From positions 9,947,224 through 10,011,223 of the forward strand of contig CM035806.1 of NCBI GenBank assembly GCA_020466095.1: a DNA stretch of 64,000 nt, in the 5' to 3' direction. The notes under the pieces are model-generated. The model saw only the letters and a program-made list of their open reading frames with translations, was not told the origin of the DNA and did not search any database. Of the stretch, positions 14,901-28,762 are shown piece by piece (position 1 is the stretch's first letter; each line of letters starts with the position of its first letter). The stretch is from Chlorops oryzae (taxonomy: Eukaryota; Arthropoda; Insecta; Diptera; Chloropidae). The position numbers and the translations under genes were made by a program.

Positions 14901-17900
14901 CGATTTGTTTACTCTCGTTATCGGTTTCATTCTCGCAAATTATAGCCTCATCTTTTCTGGCATTATTTAATACTTTTCCACGCGCACTCGCCGAAGTGCA
15001 TCTATTTAGATTGACGCTCAATTTTTGCAATTTAACGGGAACAACTGCTGCTTCAGTCACTGTTGCTGAACAATTGTTACTAACTGTGCGTTGTCGGTCA
15101 GCGCGACGTTTTGCGGCAAATTTCAAAAGCCGCTGATTCTTCACACCAGTCTTACTTGGCGACGACTTTGCATTTTCACCTTTATCTGGTAAAATTTCTT
15201 CGTCCTTCGAGGCATTGAATTCAATTTCAATTCCATCATCGGACTCATTTTCACTTTCTTCTTCTTCTTTCCTGTTCCTGGTCTACGTCTTCTTCTTCCT
15301 CTTCTTCTTGGTCATCTTCTGTTTCATTTTCATTTTCATCTTCTTCCTCATCATCCTCTTCGTCATCGTTTTCGTTTTCATTTTCGTCATCATAGTCTTG
15401 TTCGATAATATTTTTAGCACCACCAGTTGCTGCTAATGACGCACGTGTTGTCTTTCTATTGGGATTTGATGCATTCTTAAATGATTTCGGCATGCATCTT
15501 TGCCTTTTACGGCCACGTTTGGCTTCAACAATACCATTATTTCGTTGACTTAATGTCCTTTTGTTCTTACCCTTATTATTAATACTATTCATACGCCCTA
15601 AATTAACACTATTATTACTATTCCTTGTATTCATTATTTCACTGCTATTTTTTTGATTGCTTTTCCTCATTCTCGACCTTGAGACTGCAACTGAAACACT
15701 ATCCATTCGTGTTTTATTATTACGATTAACCTGTTTTTGCTTTTGCTTTTGCTTTTGCTTTTGTTTTGTTTCTGTTTCTGTTTCTGCTTCTCCCTGCTAT
15801 TCATATTAGTAGTGGTTGCTAATCCTACATGCCGACGTCGATTAAGGACTTTCTTATTTGTAATTTTCGGTTTTCTTTTACTTTGCGACTTATTAACCTG
15901 ATTGAGAGCATCCCGACGGCTGTAAGTTAGCAGATCATCTGCGTCGACATCCTGTTTGCGTAACTCTTCTTCTTTTTGCATAGCGGCTAAACGATTTGCT
16001 TCCCATTCACGTTTCTGTGCCTCAATTTCCTCTTCGGCTGCACGTAATTGCTCGGCTGTCCAAGCAGCGCCAGTCTCTTCCACAAATCGCATCGCATAAC
16101 GTTCGATTGGAGAAAGCTATAAAACAGGGTGAGGTAGGAGATGTTGAAAGATTCATTGTCAAACCAAATATAATTATGTCATTTATTTAAAGGGTTTTTT
16201 TTTTTTTTTTTTTTTTTTTTGTCAGACGTTTAGTGATATAATCAAGCTAACAGAGTATACGCTTAACTATGTCTGAACGACTGTTTTTAAATTTTTTTTT
16301 GGCCATCTTTCTATAAAATTGATGATTTTGAAAACAAAGCAATTTTTTTTTCTGAAAGATGCCGAATGCTCCATTAAACTAGGAACGCATAAACATAACT
16401 TTTTGTTAATTACCGCCAATCGAAATATGTATGATAATCGTAATGATTTGTCATTATGTCAGTATCGGGAGATAAACCGGAGGTATTTAAGATAAATTTG
16501 AAAAAAAAAAAGGGGCCAAACAAAGCCCAGTAATACGAGCACCCACAGTTAGTAAAATTATAGGAAAAAAAAAGGGAACGTTTCATATGTATTTTCATTT
16601 TTTTTAAATATGCTGTCGAAAGATAATTTTAAAATTCCAATAATTGGCTAATATGCCATTCAGACGAGCACCGAAATCCCGGGATTTCGGCTCTTGGATT
16701 TCGTGAAATCCACATCGAAATCCAAGCGTTCACACGACAATATCGTGGACAATATCGACTTGAGAGGATTTGGTTTGACAGCCATTTATCTGTTTGCAGT
16801 GCTGCCAATTGTAGGGATATTTCCTTAAAATTTTTTAGGGAATTTTTTAAACAAAATATGCCTTGTAGGGACAAAAGGACAGATTTCTTAAAATCGGCAA
16901 TTGTATGGAATTTGTGATGTAATCCAAAATATTTAAAAAATTTTTAATAAATTTGGTTGTCATAAAATTAAAAAGACAAAATAAAAACTATGCCAACCTG
17001 TGTTTATGTGGAAAAGTTCGGTAGAAGCTATCGTTAAATTGAAATAGTATTTGAATAGGCTTTTTTGAATAAATTGGAAACTGTTTTATTTACCGCTACA
17101 AGATAAGGCCTATTCATATTATTAATGAAATCATTTTTACTTGAACCACAACAAAAAAAACTTAATTTTTGAAAGAAATTTTTATTTTTGAAAAAAAAAA
17201 AAACAAAATTTCAAATGACTTTAGTACGATTTGGAGTTCCAGACTACCCTGAAAGATTCTCAAAAATATTGGACTACCATATTCATGGCTACTCATATAT
17301 TTTTGTAAGCAAGAGGCATATAATTTAAAAAAAAATATAACGATATTTGTGGTAGGGAAAAAAGTAAAGAATTGTGGGGATTTTTTTTTAATTTGTAGGG
17401 AATTTGTCGTTTGCGTGTGGCAGCATTGCCTGTTTGTTTACTTTGGTTTTTCCAGAATTCGACAGTAATGTTGCAGCATTTCTTCGATACATATCGAAAA
17501 ACACAGAGTTGCATTCAGTTTGTTCCGGATTTCTCTCGGGATTTCGTTGAAATCCAATTTCTGAGCGGTTTTTTTTTGACATTCATTTGTATGGGAAATC
17601 CGCTGGATTTCGATTGGATATCGGCTGAAATCCTCAAAAGTGCCGAAATCCCGGGATTTCGATGCGGTCTGAATGCCATATAAGCGACAGCAGTTTTATT
17701 TAGTAGGCAACACTTTTTCCCAGTCCTTTGACACGACATCTCAAGGTCTAATGGACAAATTGACATGAAATTTCACAGACAACTTCTTAATATGTCAATC
17801 ATCCGCTACCAAAATTTTTGGAGTTTTTTTTTTTTTAAACAATTTTTTAAAAAGATAATAAAAAAAAAAATTAAAAAAAAGGTCGGTAAAAAAAATTATT

Positions 17901-20900
17901 TTTGCTAACACCGCTCAAAGTAAAAAGTTTTTCAACTTCTACCGCACTTACTTGCTTCACAAGGTTTTGCATTTCCAAATCAGCTTTGCTCATTTCAACT
18001 GGTTGGGCAGCAACGCCATCAGTTGTGGCATCGTCAATTGGTATTGTCTCATCAAACTCGGCCAATTCTGCTGCTGCCTCCGCCTTTGCTGTCTTCGTAG
18101 CCTGTACGTCTTGTTCATCCTCAGCGGCTGCTAAGGCCGTTTCGAAAACACGAAGCGACTGTTTCTCCGAGTCGATTTCACCGCCAATGCTGTTAACTTC
18201 ACCCACTAGAATTGCATTTTGAGATGTAGTTGGCTTTTCTATGGCAGATGTCGATGTCGATGTCGATGCCGATGCCAATGCCAATGCCGTATCATTTGAC
18301 GGCTGCTCTTGTTCATTTGGTTCCATATTAAAGAGATCCTTGATTGTCGAACTCTTGAAATAGGTTGTTGTAAAATTGCCACCTTCGATCGCCATATCAC
18401 TGAGCATGCGTTTCTGATTTGCCTTTTTGAGTATATTAACTTCGATTGTCTTCTCTGAAACTAAACGATAAATGTGCACATCACGAGTTTGACCAATTCG
18501 ATGACAGCGATCCTGTGCCTGAGCATCCATTGTGGGATTCCAATCAGAATCATAGAATATTACAGTATCAGCGCCAGTTAGATTGATGCCAACGCCACCA
18601 GAACGTGTTGATAAAATGAAACAGAATATACGCTTATCACCATTAAAACGTTCCATCAGCACTTGACGCTGTTCAACACGCGTTGAGCCATCCAAACGTA
18701 AATAGATATGACCATGATAGTTCAGGAAAGCTTCGAGCACATCCAACATTTTGGTCATTTGTGTAAAAATCAGAACACGATGTTGTTCCGATTTTAATTG
18801 CCTTAGCAAACGATCGAGCACCTGAAGCTTACCGCAATCATACTGTATTAAACGCGGATCTGGGAACTGAGTTGTCAATGCTGAAATTATTGGATGTAAA
18901 ATGGACAATTTCGGTGACATCTCTTTCGTTATTATCGCCTCAATTTTTCGTTCATTCTGTACACGTGTTGAATTTAACTGTTGTGCATAGAAACGCATAC
19001 GAGGAGCACATGTCGATGGCACGTAGATCATGAAGTTCGAAAACATCTGACGCAGGTCCGTACATCGTTGTTCGTAGCTTTTTATTAGCTTGCTTAGTGT
19101 CCAATTATCACGTAAACCCATTGCTGTAAGACAATTCGTATATCCTCGAGTCTGCCAGCTGCTATACTGCAGCAATTGATTATGTATGTTGCCACATTTT
19201 GATATGGCCTCCCGGCAATCGGCTCCATAAATGGGCACTGCATCGATACGACGTCGATTATTTTCAGCCATTAGCTTCAAACGCGCAGCGCGAGCTTCCT
19301 TGCGATGTTTTATTATATCAGTCATGTTATAAACAGGATCCAATTCGGAACAAGCATCATCATCATCATCATCATTATCATCATCATCATCATCATCTGC
19401 TGCTTCATTATCGTTGCTGGAACCTCCGAAATCATCATCAACTTCCATTTTGAGCGCTCTAGCAGCAGCTGTTGTTGTGCTTTTGATTTCCTTCGCAATT
19501 GCAGCTAGCAATTTCGGTGTATCGGATTGCTTAGTCGATATTGCTTTGGGCCTGCTGCTGCTGCTGCTGCTTACTGCTATTGTGATTGCCTTACGTGGTT
19601 GTGCAAATCTATTGTTTGCATCTAACGATAAATTTAAACCACAATTGCTACTATTGCTACTGGTTGAGGTAAGAACCAAATATGGTTTCCCGTTTCCTTG
19701 CATTAATTTCGTCGTTAAGGTTGGTGCTGTCGTCAATGGCCTTGCTGTTGAAAATTGACTTGGACGAGCAGCAATCGGAAAGGATTGCGAGCTCAAAATG
19801 CTGCTGCTTACTACTGGGTTCGTTTGCGGCACACCGTCAATACTTTCTAGCAGACGTGGTCGAACTGACATATTCACAGGATTTATATACACCATTCGCT
19901 TACTAAGACGACTTTGACCACTTGCAGCATCCGTTTCGGAATTGCTGGACACTGGAAACAATTGGTTGCCTTCAGCTTTCATCGCAGGACTCGCACCTAC
20001 ACGCACTGCTCGGGCATTGAATCTACTTATATTCTGCTGAAGTTCAGGATCACGTACGCGTATATGAAATTTGTATTTCCCTGTTGGACAACGGGGTGGC
20101 GGCTCTGGCACACTATCAATTTCTTCTATAAGCTGATGTGGTGCTCCCAACTTTTGCGTTCGATATGACGCGTATGCTGTTAGCGTTAACTCCAATTGGA
20201 GTAAAAGCAGATTGAATAACTTCATATCAATTTGCTACAACCCCAACCGTATGTATGCATATTCCATAAGAAGGGAAATAGAAGAACATTGTAATATTTA
20301 ACAATTAGAGATCTTTTAATATTATCTTTATTGAAGATTCATTAAATTAAATTAAATGAAAATCAGACAAATGCCTCGCTAAAGCGAACATCCCTTTTTA
20401 AAATTCGATTCTCTCAAATATAGATTGAATCAAATGCTCAGTGACATTTTATCATCATTTGAAAAATATGATCGGATTTTTCTCTCAATTACTCGTATTT
20501 AAGACATAACATGTTGATTTCACATATGAATTTAATGACTTCAACTGTTGACTATTCGCCATGTAGGACTGTAGGTCTAACTGTCGACGTCGAAAAGCCT
20601 CTGCCGCGATGGGGATATACACCATTAGGCAGGCATAGGAAATTCAACAAATTCGAGAAATTCGAGAAATTCACCAGAAAGCTACCAACAACAATACGGG
20701 TAGACACAAAGTGGCACTATGATGCCACTTGCAAGAAAATTATCAAAGAAACACGGCGTCGGCTCGGTTTTTTATATTGCTTGAAAAGTTCATAATTGAA
20801 ACTTTATTAAATTTATTACGATATGTTTTTGCTTAATGTGCACGAATGTTTTCATTTTGTAATAAATTGACATACATTTTTGACTACAGCTACGAATTTG

Positions 20901-23900
20901 ATTGTACATAGAATTTAGCATTTTTGCTGAAATAGTGTGATCAAAAAGTTATGTGGACAGGGTAGGACTAAAAAAAACAATTTCTGTTTCTCCTTGATAT
21001 TGCGATTCCTTGATTATTTTTATGTTTTTCAAGCTTTTCATATGATTTTATGATTTTGGTAGATATTTTATATGTAATGTACTCGAAAATCTCCCAAAAT
21101 TAAAAAGAAAAGTGGCAATGCATTTCACCACAGCAGAGCTAAAGATTTCGCTGCCATTGCATGCTTCTCTTTTCCTCATGCTATATGCCTATGTTGAAGC
21201 AGCGTAGCTCTAACACATTGCAGGGATTAGGAAGAAGAAGAGTTAGACCTATAATCCTATATGCTATTCGCGAAACACTAAAATTTAAGTTATAAGTAAT
21301 TAAATACTAGTGGTGTCCGACCGAAGGTGGATTTTTAGCCGAAGCCGAACAATCGGCAGAGTTGAAGACTTCGGCCGAAGACCGAAGCCGAATGCAAAAC
21401 ATTTTACAGTAAGGAAACAAAATCAGTCTTTATTCATTTGACAAGCACAAAAAAAAAAACCGCTCAAATTTTCTCTAAATTCTTTCGCTTTAGTCGCCCA
21501 CAAAGTGAGAATTTACGGCAATAATTCACTAGTGTAAAAGGTCTCAATGAAGCAATTGAAAATCTATCGTGACTTTTTTACTTCCATTAAAATGCAAAAA
21601 TATTCGGCTAAAATATTCGGCTTTTCCAGCCGAAGCCGAAGATTAAGAATTGGCCGATTATGCCGATTACCGAAGCCGAACCTTCGGTCGGACACTATTA
21701 AATACGCTTCAGTTGTGCTAAGTACCCTGCAGTAATTCAAACTACTCTCTAACTACTCCCCGACTAGTCACAAAAATACCAGGACTACTCCCTCTTAATT
21801 TGCCAACCAATGCTTTGAACTGTCTTTTTTTTACGTTGAGCTCTCATTGGAAAATAACTAGTCACAGTTTTTGCTCATATGAACTAGACCTGGAGTATAT
21901 ACAATTGGGTCGATTTTTGCTCAATTTGTATTTTTGCACATTTTATGAAAAAAAAAAAATTATTTTTTCCTCTTTGTTTTGTATTTTTTTTTCTTTTTTG
22001 TTTTTTTTTAATCTTTTCTTTTTCACTTCTATTTTAATTTTCTCGCCTCGGCCGAGCCTCGAACCGCTGAGCTCTGAGGGTTGGTAAGTCCGTGTCCTAA
22101 CCATTACGCTACACAAGCAAATTTAATGTATTGATCAAAACGCTCATTTGAGTTTTTGGTTGCTGAAGTTTTTGTGGAACGCACGAATAGAAATTTTGAT
22201 ACAAAAATTTATTAATTGAAAAATAAATACATATTAAAAAAAAAAAGATAAAATATGAAAAAAAAATACTTAAAAATTTAGCGAAAAATTTTTTTATTTC
22301 AAAATTAACTATTAAATAAAATAAATTTAAATATAAACATAAAAATAACTTGGTAATTAAAAAAAAAAAAATTTATTCTCACCCGAGCCAGGGATCGAAC
22401 CCCAACCCACGAGGTCGCTGAGCGATAGTCTTAACCATCCAGCTAACTACCTTTCTGTGGGGCAACGATCAGAATGCGAACTTAAAGCAGACAATAACAA
22501 TTTTTTTTTTCTACTTCGCAATCAAAGCACAAAGCGAAAGGAAATCCTGAAACTCACCCCCCGTAGATCTCCGTAGATACATAAAATACTGTACATTTTG
22601 ACTAGTCATATTTCGAGTAACCTCAGAGTACTCCTGTTTGGCAAATTGACCTCTTCATTACTGCAGGGTATAGCGTACAAACACCAAAAAAAAACTGACA
22701 AAATTTATATTCCTATTGGATACACATTTTTTGTTTAAATGGAATTTAAGACATTGATTTGGGTAGGTATGTTAGTTTCAATTTTTTAAACAAATGTCTA
22801 CGAACACGTAATCCATATGATGCGGAAGTTCATGACATATGACAAAATGTATCAAAAGAAGAGAAATTCGAGTAATTACGATTTATGATAATACATCGAG
22901 AGATGTGTTGAAATTTAGTTTCTCTCCTTTACAATCAGCCCGATTCTATATATTCCAGGGGGAATTTTTTCCTTGCGGATATGAAAAAAAAATGCTCCCA
23001 TTCTAAGCGCACCGGAATGGGAATATTAGGTGTAGTAAAAAGAAATCCATTATTTTTCCAATAGATGGCGTTATTTATCTGCATCTCGCGTTGTATAAGT
23101 CCGATCGTGTTCCGCTAGGGGGCATTAGAAAGATGACAGTTCCTACTAAAAGAGCTTTTTTGACACTTTTTTGATTGATTGATTCAGTTTTGTTTGAGAG
23201 CTTGTCAAAGATGGACATCAGCAAAGAGAAAATTCGCTACATTTTACACTTTTTCTTCGATAAGGGAGAAAACGCAAGCCAGGCGGCTGAAAATGTGAAT
23301 AGCGTTTATGGACCTGATACTGTAACAGCCAATCATGCGCAATTTTGGTTTCGTCGATTCCGTTCCGGTAACTTCGATGTCAAGGATGCACCACGCACTG
23401 GAAGGCCAATTGTCGAAAATATCGATAAAATCATGGAAATTATCGAGTCCGACCGTCATGTTAGCACTGTTTCGATTGCAAAAGAGCTAAAGATTGCACA
23501 AAAAACCGTTTGGAACCATTCGAATAAGGCTGGATACACAAAGAAGCTCGATGTATGGGTGCCACACGAGTTAACGCAAAAAAACCTCATAGACCGAATT
23601 TCCATCTGCGAATCGCTGCTGAACCGCAACAAAATCGACCCATTTCTGAAGCGGTTGGTGACTGGTGATGAAAAGTGGGTCACTTACGACAACGTCAAGC
23701 GAAAACGGTCGTGGTCGAAACACGGTGAACCGGCGGAAACGGTGGCCAAGCCAGGATTGACGGCCAGGAAGGTTTTGCTGTGTGTTTGGTGGGATTGGCA
23801 GGGAATTGTCTACTATGAGCTGCTCCCATACGGCAAAACTCTTAACTCGGAACTCTACTGTCAACAATTGGACCGTCTGAAGGAAGGAATCGCCCATAAG

Positions 23901-26900
23901 CGGCCAGCTTTGGCCAATAGGAGAGGAATTGTGTTCCATCAGGACAACGCCAGGCCACACACATCGATAGTGACTCGCCAGAAGCTCGGGAGTTTGGTTG
24001 GGAGGTTCTTCTGCATTCACCTTATAGTCCGGACCTGGCACCAAGTGATTACCATCTGTTCCTGTCCATGGCGAACAATTTTGCTGGTGAAACATTCGCT
24101 TCAAGAGAGGGTTCTGAAATTCGACTGTCTCAATTTTTTGCTAATAGGAACGAGGGCTTCTATGAGAGAGGCATAATGAAATTTCCTTTAAAATGGCAAC
24201 AAGTTATCGAACAAAACGGCGCATATTTGACCTAAATCGGGTCATTCTAACTATCTTAAATAAAGCCCTCAATTTAATGCAAAAATAATGGATTTCTTTT
24301 TACTACACCTAATATAATGGGCAGCAAGAATTTTGAACATTTTTAAGCAAATTTCATCACAATCTTTCTCTTATTGACGCTCAGAAGATTGCCTTTTTCG
24401 ACAGGGTAAAAAATTTCTAGGGAAAAAATTTCCGCAGAATACTCATTTAGAAGAGGGCTCAATATTTTTCAAAGGTTTTTTTTTTTTTTTTTTTTGTTAA
24501 TGTCTTCAAATAATAAGTTTTTCGAGAAAATAAACCAACCAATGATATACCTATATGCAATCGTAAATTCACTCACCGTAAAAGGGTCATATTCAAAAAT
24601 ATCACAAACAAGCCTAGGTGCTTGAAATGTTATGCCCTCCATTTGAAATGGTGAAATGGTCGGACGAATTTCGAACATATTTGGATGGTTACATACTTTA
24701 CGCAGTTGCATAAGAACGTTTATTACACTCAGAAGGTTGCCTGTTTGAAGCGTCTCTTTTGTTCTGAAAACAAGACAAGAATATAATTGACATAAATAAA
24801 TAGGAAAAATAATCCAGGAAAATTTGGATAAAAATCCAGAAATAATGATAAAAAAAATCTCTTTCAACACTACAGCATTTATGCAAACTCACTTTGCCCG
24901 GCTCATAAAATCGTCGTAAAGATATCTTTGCCTATTCGATAACCGACACATTATAACATGTTCATACTTTTTAGGCATTTGCTTTTCAACTTCTTTTTTC
25001 AGACGACGCAGCAGAAATGGACGTATAACCTAAATAAATAAATAAAATTTAAAAAAAATATATATATTAGTAAAATAATGACAATATTCGTTTGTTTTTT
25101 TTTTGAATCACCTTATGCAAGCGACTTATTAATGTTTCATTGTATTCCATATTGCCTTCAATCATACCGGTCATAGGATTTGAGAACCATTCCTTAAACT
25201 CACGATGTGACGAGAAAACGTATGGCATTAAAAAATGCATTAACGACCATAACTCCATCAGATCATTTTGCAAAGGGGTACCGGTTAAAAGAAGGCGTCT
25301 AAAAATATATAAAAAAAATATATAAAAAATATATAAAAAATTAAAAAAAAATTAACTTATTCCGCTTAGATTCAATTTCAATTAAAATAGCAATCAAATT
25401 GTTTCAATGCCCCAGCAGAACAATAAATTAAAAATGTTTCGAAAGCCATTAGAGCGCTCCAATCAATTAGTAAATCATTAACTGAACACATTAGTAATGC
25501 CATTTCGAAAAAATGAATACTTTTAGCACCCAAGCGTAGTGCACATTCCCAGTTAAGCATATGAAGAAGCACACTGATTATGATGCTAATTGATAAAGAA
25601 AAATCAATCTCGTCCTCTATTCGAAATATATGTGTTTCGCATGCAATTTTTGCCTTCCATCGAATCCCACCGATTATTCCCGATTGTTAGTTAATTTAAT
25701 ACTTCAATCAAAAGTAACGAATACAGCAATACTTATGTACTTACCGTTCAGTGGAAAAATTCAGAAGCAGCTGCCAACGTTGTGATTTGAAATTCTTGAT
25801 ATTCTGCGCCTCGTCCAATATTAGATATTTCCATTTCTTACGTCGAAAACTCTGCTGATCCTGCACAACCAATTTGTATGAAGTGATGCAAACGTGAAAA
25901 GCATTCGGCTTTGTCCAACCGACGCGTTTCAGTTTCCTTTCTTTTTGCGTACCATAATAGGTGAGTATTTTAAATCCTGGGCACCACTTCTTAAATTCCA
26001 TTTCCCAATTAAGCATCACAGACGATGGCACCACAATCAAATGTGGACCCCAATTGCCTTTAACGCATGCTAAATGCGCTAATAAAGCAATTGTTTGTAT
26101 AGTTTTTCCCAGTCCCATTTCATCAGCTAGAATACCATTCAATTTTCGCTCATTCATTGTCACCAGCCAGTCAAGGCCGATGTGCTGATATTCACGAAGT
26201 GAATGTTTCAAAAGGAACGGTACTGGCGTTACGACATCTGTTGATGATAATGTATTGCCTTTCGGCTGTATGCTCTCTGCAAGCGCAGCAGCATCTTTGA
26301 TCATATCATCTTTATTGTTACCAAGATGGCTCTGATATAAATAAAATAAAATAAAAATATAAAAATATGACATTTGAACTGGAATCCAAAAGACAACACA
26401 CTCACATCATCTTCCAATAGGCTTTTGAGACCAAATTCTTCATCGTTATCGTGCTCATCGGATTCAGAAGCTGTGTCTCGAGGAAACCCTTCTTCGTTTT
26501 CGGAATTTTCAAGACTGGTTCCAATGTCAACAGTCGTAGAAACATTCGATGAGTCATCAAAATTTTCTAGTAAATCAGAATCTTCATCATCGGAGTCAAA
26601 TTTTTTGGGAAATCTTGATTTCATTTTCTTTTTTGGCTCATTTAATTTTCCCGATTTATATTTCTTTAGAAGTTGTTCAACTGTCAAATCATTATCAGCC
26701 TCTAAATCATCTAATTCCTGCTGGTGATCAACATCCATTTCGTCTTCCTCTTGTTTGCTTATTGTATTCTCGTCATCCTCGCTCTCTTCATTAGCCTCAA
26801 ATTCCGAATCATCATCATCATCATCATCTTCTTCTTCTTCTTCATCATCGTCATCACCATCATCGTCATCATCATCATCATCATCTTCTTTCTCAGATGC

Positions 26901-28725
26901 AGCACTACTCTTTCTTCTACTTCTAGTTCTTCTATCTTCTTGATCGAAAATGCCGGCGCGATCGTTATCATAACTTTCATCGTCATCATCATCAACGGCA
27001 ATTTTCTTACCAAGCTTTTCTTCTTTCAATAGTTTGTCTCTGTTCTCCAGATAACCCATCAATGAATGATTTAATAAATCTTCCAGCTCCATGTGAGACT
27101 CTTTCTCAAGGACATCAACCTCTTCTTTGACATTGGTGTCTTCTTTCTCGGCTTTGGCAATGGTTTCTTCATCGTCTTCAGAACCGGTATCGGGCCGAAA
27201 ATCGTCTGCAATAATTTTTTTAAGCACTATTATCATCAAAGCAGAAAGCTAAGGGATTGAAGTTTCGTCTAGTTAAGACTATTCTTTGGTCAGACAAATG
27301 CCTCGCAAAAGCGACATCCTGGTATAATATATGGAAAAGCATGCTCAAAAATAGAGAATGCGATTCCGTTCAGTTAGGTATTCACATCATTCAAAGGAGA
27401 TATATTAATTCATTTTCAATTGTTATTTCTTTTGATTATATATCATCTTTTGTATAATTATGATTTATGTTCATTAATCATTCAATGACACTATGAATAA
27501 TTAATATATTTTTAAAGTATATTCTATATGCAATTTAATCTTCATTACTCTATGTTGTATTGAAAAAACAATAATGTCATAAAATTTTTTGTTTCTCAAT
27601 GCATAACGATTGTATATTTTGCGTAAGAACTTAGATATTCGGGTTTGGTAATATTCTATTGATTTAGATTCGCTAGTACTCGTTCACTGTTATCAAGGCC
27701 TAAATACTTTGTTCAATGACCTTCGCTAAATTGTTGCGTAGAATTTCATTCACGTCTATCAACAATGAAGCTTTAAATTTGATCTGATGGGCCTTTTTGA
27801 CAGTTTTCTCCTCGAGTTTCGTATGATGTTTATACTCGACAAGCTTCTCCACATTCGACCAAAAGTACTTAATTTCTTTGGCAATAAAAGCAGCAACACG
27901 TCGCTGATGTGCTTCTTGAGCTTTTTCAGCTTTTTGCGCTGCATTAGCTTTATCTTGAAAGTACTTTTGTACCATTCTGGCACATTTCTTTGCAGCGTTC
28001 TTTTTCCATTTGCGTTCCTGTGCAAAATCGGTCGCTAGCCAAACCATCTCTTCGAGCAAATAGTCCCAATGGGCTTTGGGTCGACTAGGTTCCTGTAATT
28101 TTGGCAAACGTTTTTCAGTCCATAATCCCTCTCTTTGTAATTCAGATATTCGCTGCATTACGTAGACTTCTTGTTTCGCCTTAAAGGAGAACTCTTGGGC
28201 ACTATTTCCTCCAATTGATGTGGAAGCTACAGCACCACTGCCGTTTGCCGAGGCAGGGCGCAATAGTCCACTTGGAGTTGTAGATGTATAGGGCGGTGGC
28301 GACGCCGTTGTTGATGATGATATTGCGGGAGTCGTCACAATCGTCGCCGCTGTTGGCGCATTAGTATGAACATTTCTTCGCAGGTTTGTGTTATTGTTTC
28401 CGATTGGAACAAGTGGTGTGCCACCTTAAGATGACAAGCGAGTAAGAAAAAAAAAAAAAAACAATTTTATTAATAAATCAATTTCTCTTATAGATAAATT
28501 GTGCCTATATATATATATATATATGTATTGAATATTGAAGCGATGTGTATAACAAAAGATTGATTGAAAATTCAATTCATGCATAAAAGCAAGTCCGAAT
28601 AGGAATAAAAACACCCAATATTAAATGTAACATAAGACCTTAGCGCAGACAACAACAAAAGCAACTTGGGTGCTGTTTCCACACAACATGCGCACATTTA
28701 GCATTTTTCACAATTTTTACTAGAT

Positions 28726-28762
<37 letters not shown>

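Larger units (their letters stand above)
21725..22668. mobile_element. TA-flanked TIR element carrying two tRNA-like modules
   Basis: Ends CCCTGCAGTAAT and ATTACTGCAGGG are inverted and flanked by TA. ACTACTC/GACTAGTC motifs recur near both ends. Two minus-strand tRNA-like modules occupy 22,038-22,113 and 22,378-22,460. No transposase ORF. The superfamily is unclear. Confidence 0.75.

Noticed and set aside
20511..20795. 94-codon plus-strand ORF in a domino intron
   Set aside because: Lys/Phe repeats come from a GAAATTCGA tandem repeat; no recognisable protein.
22038..22460. tRNA-like modules as working tRNA genes
   Set aside because: A and B boxes are visible but acceptor stems do not close and anticodon arms are poor.
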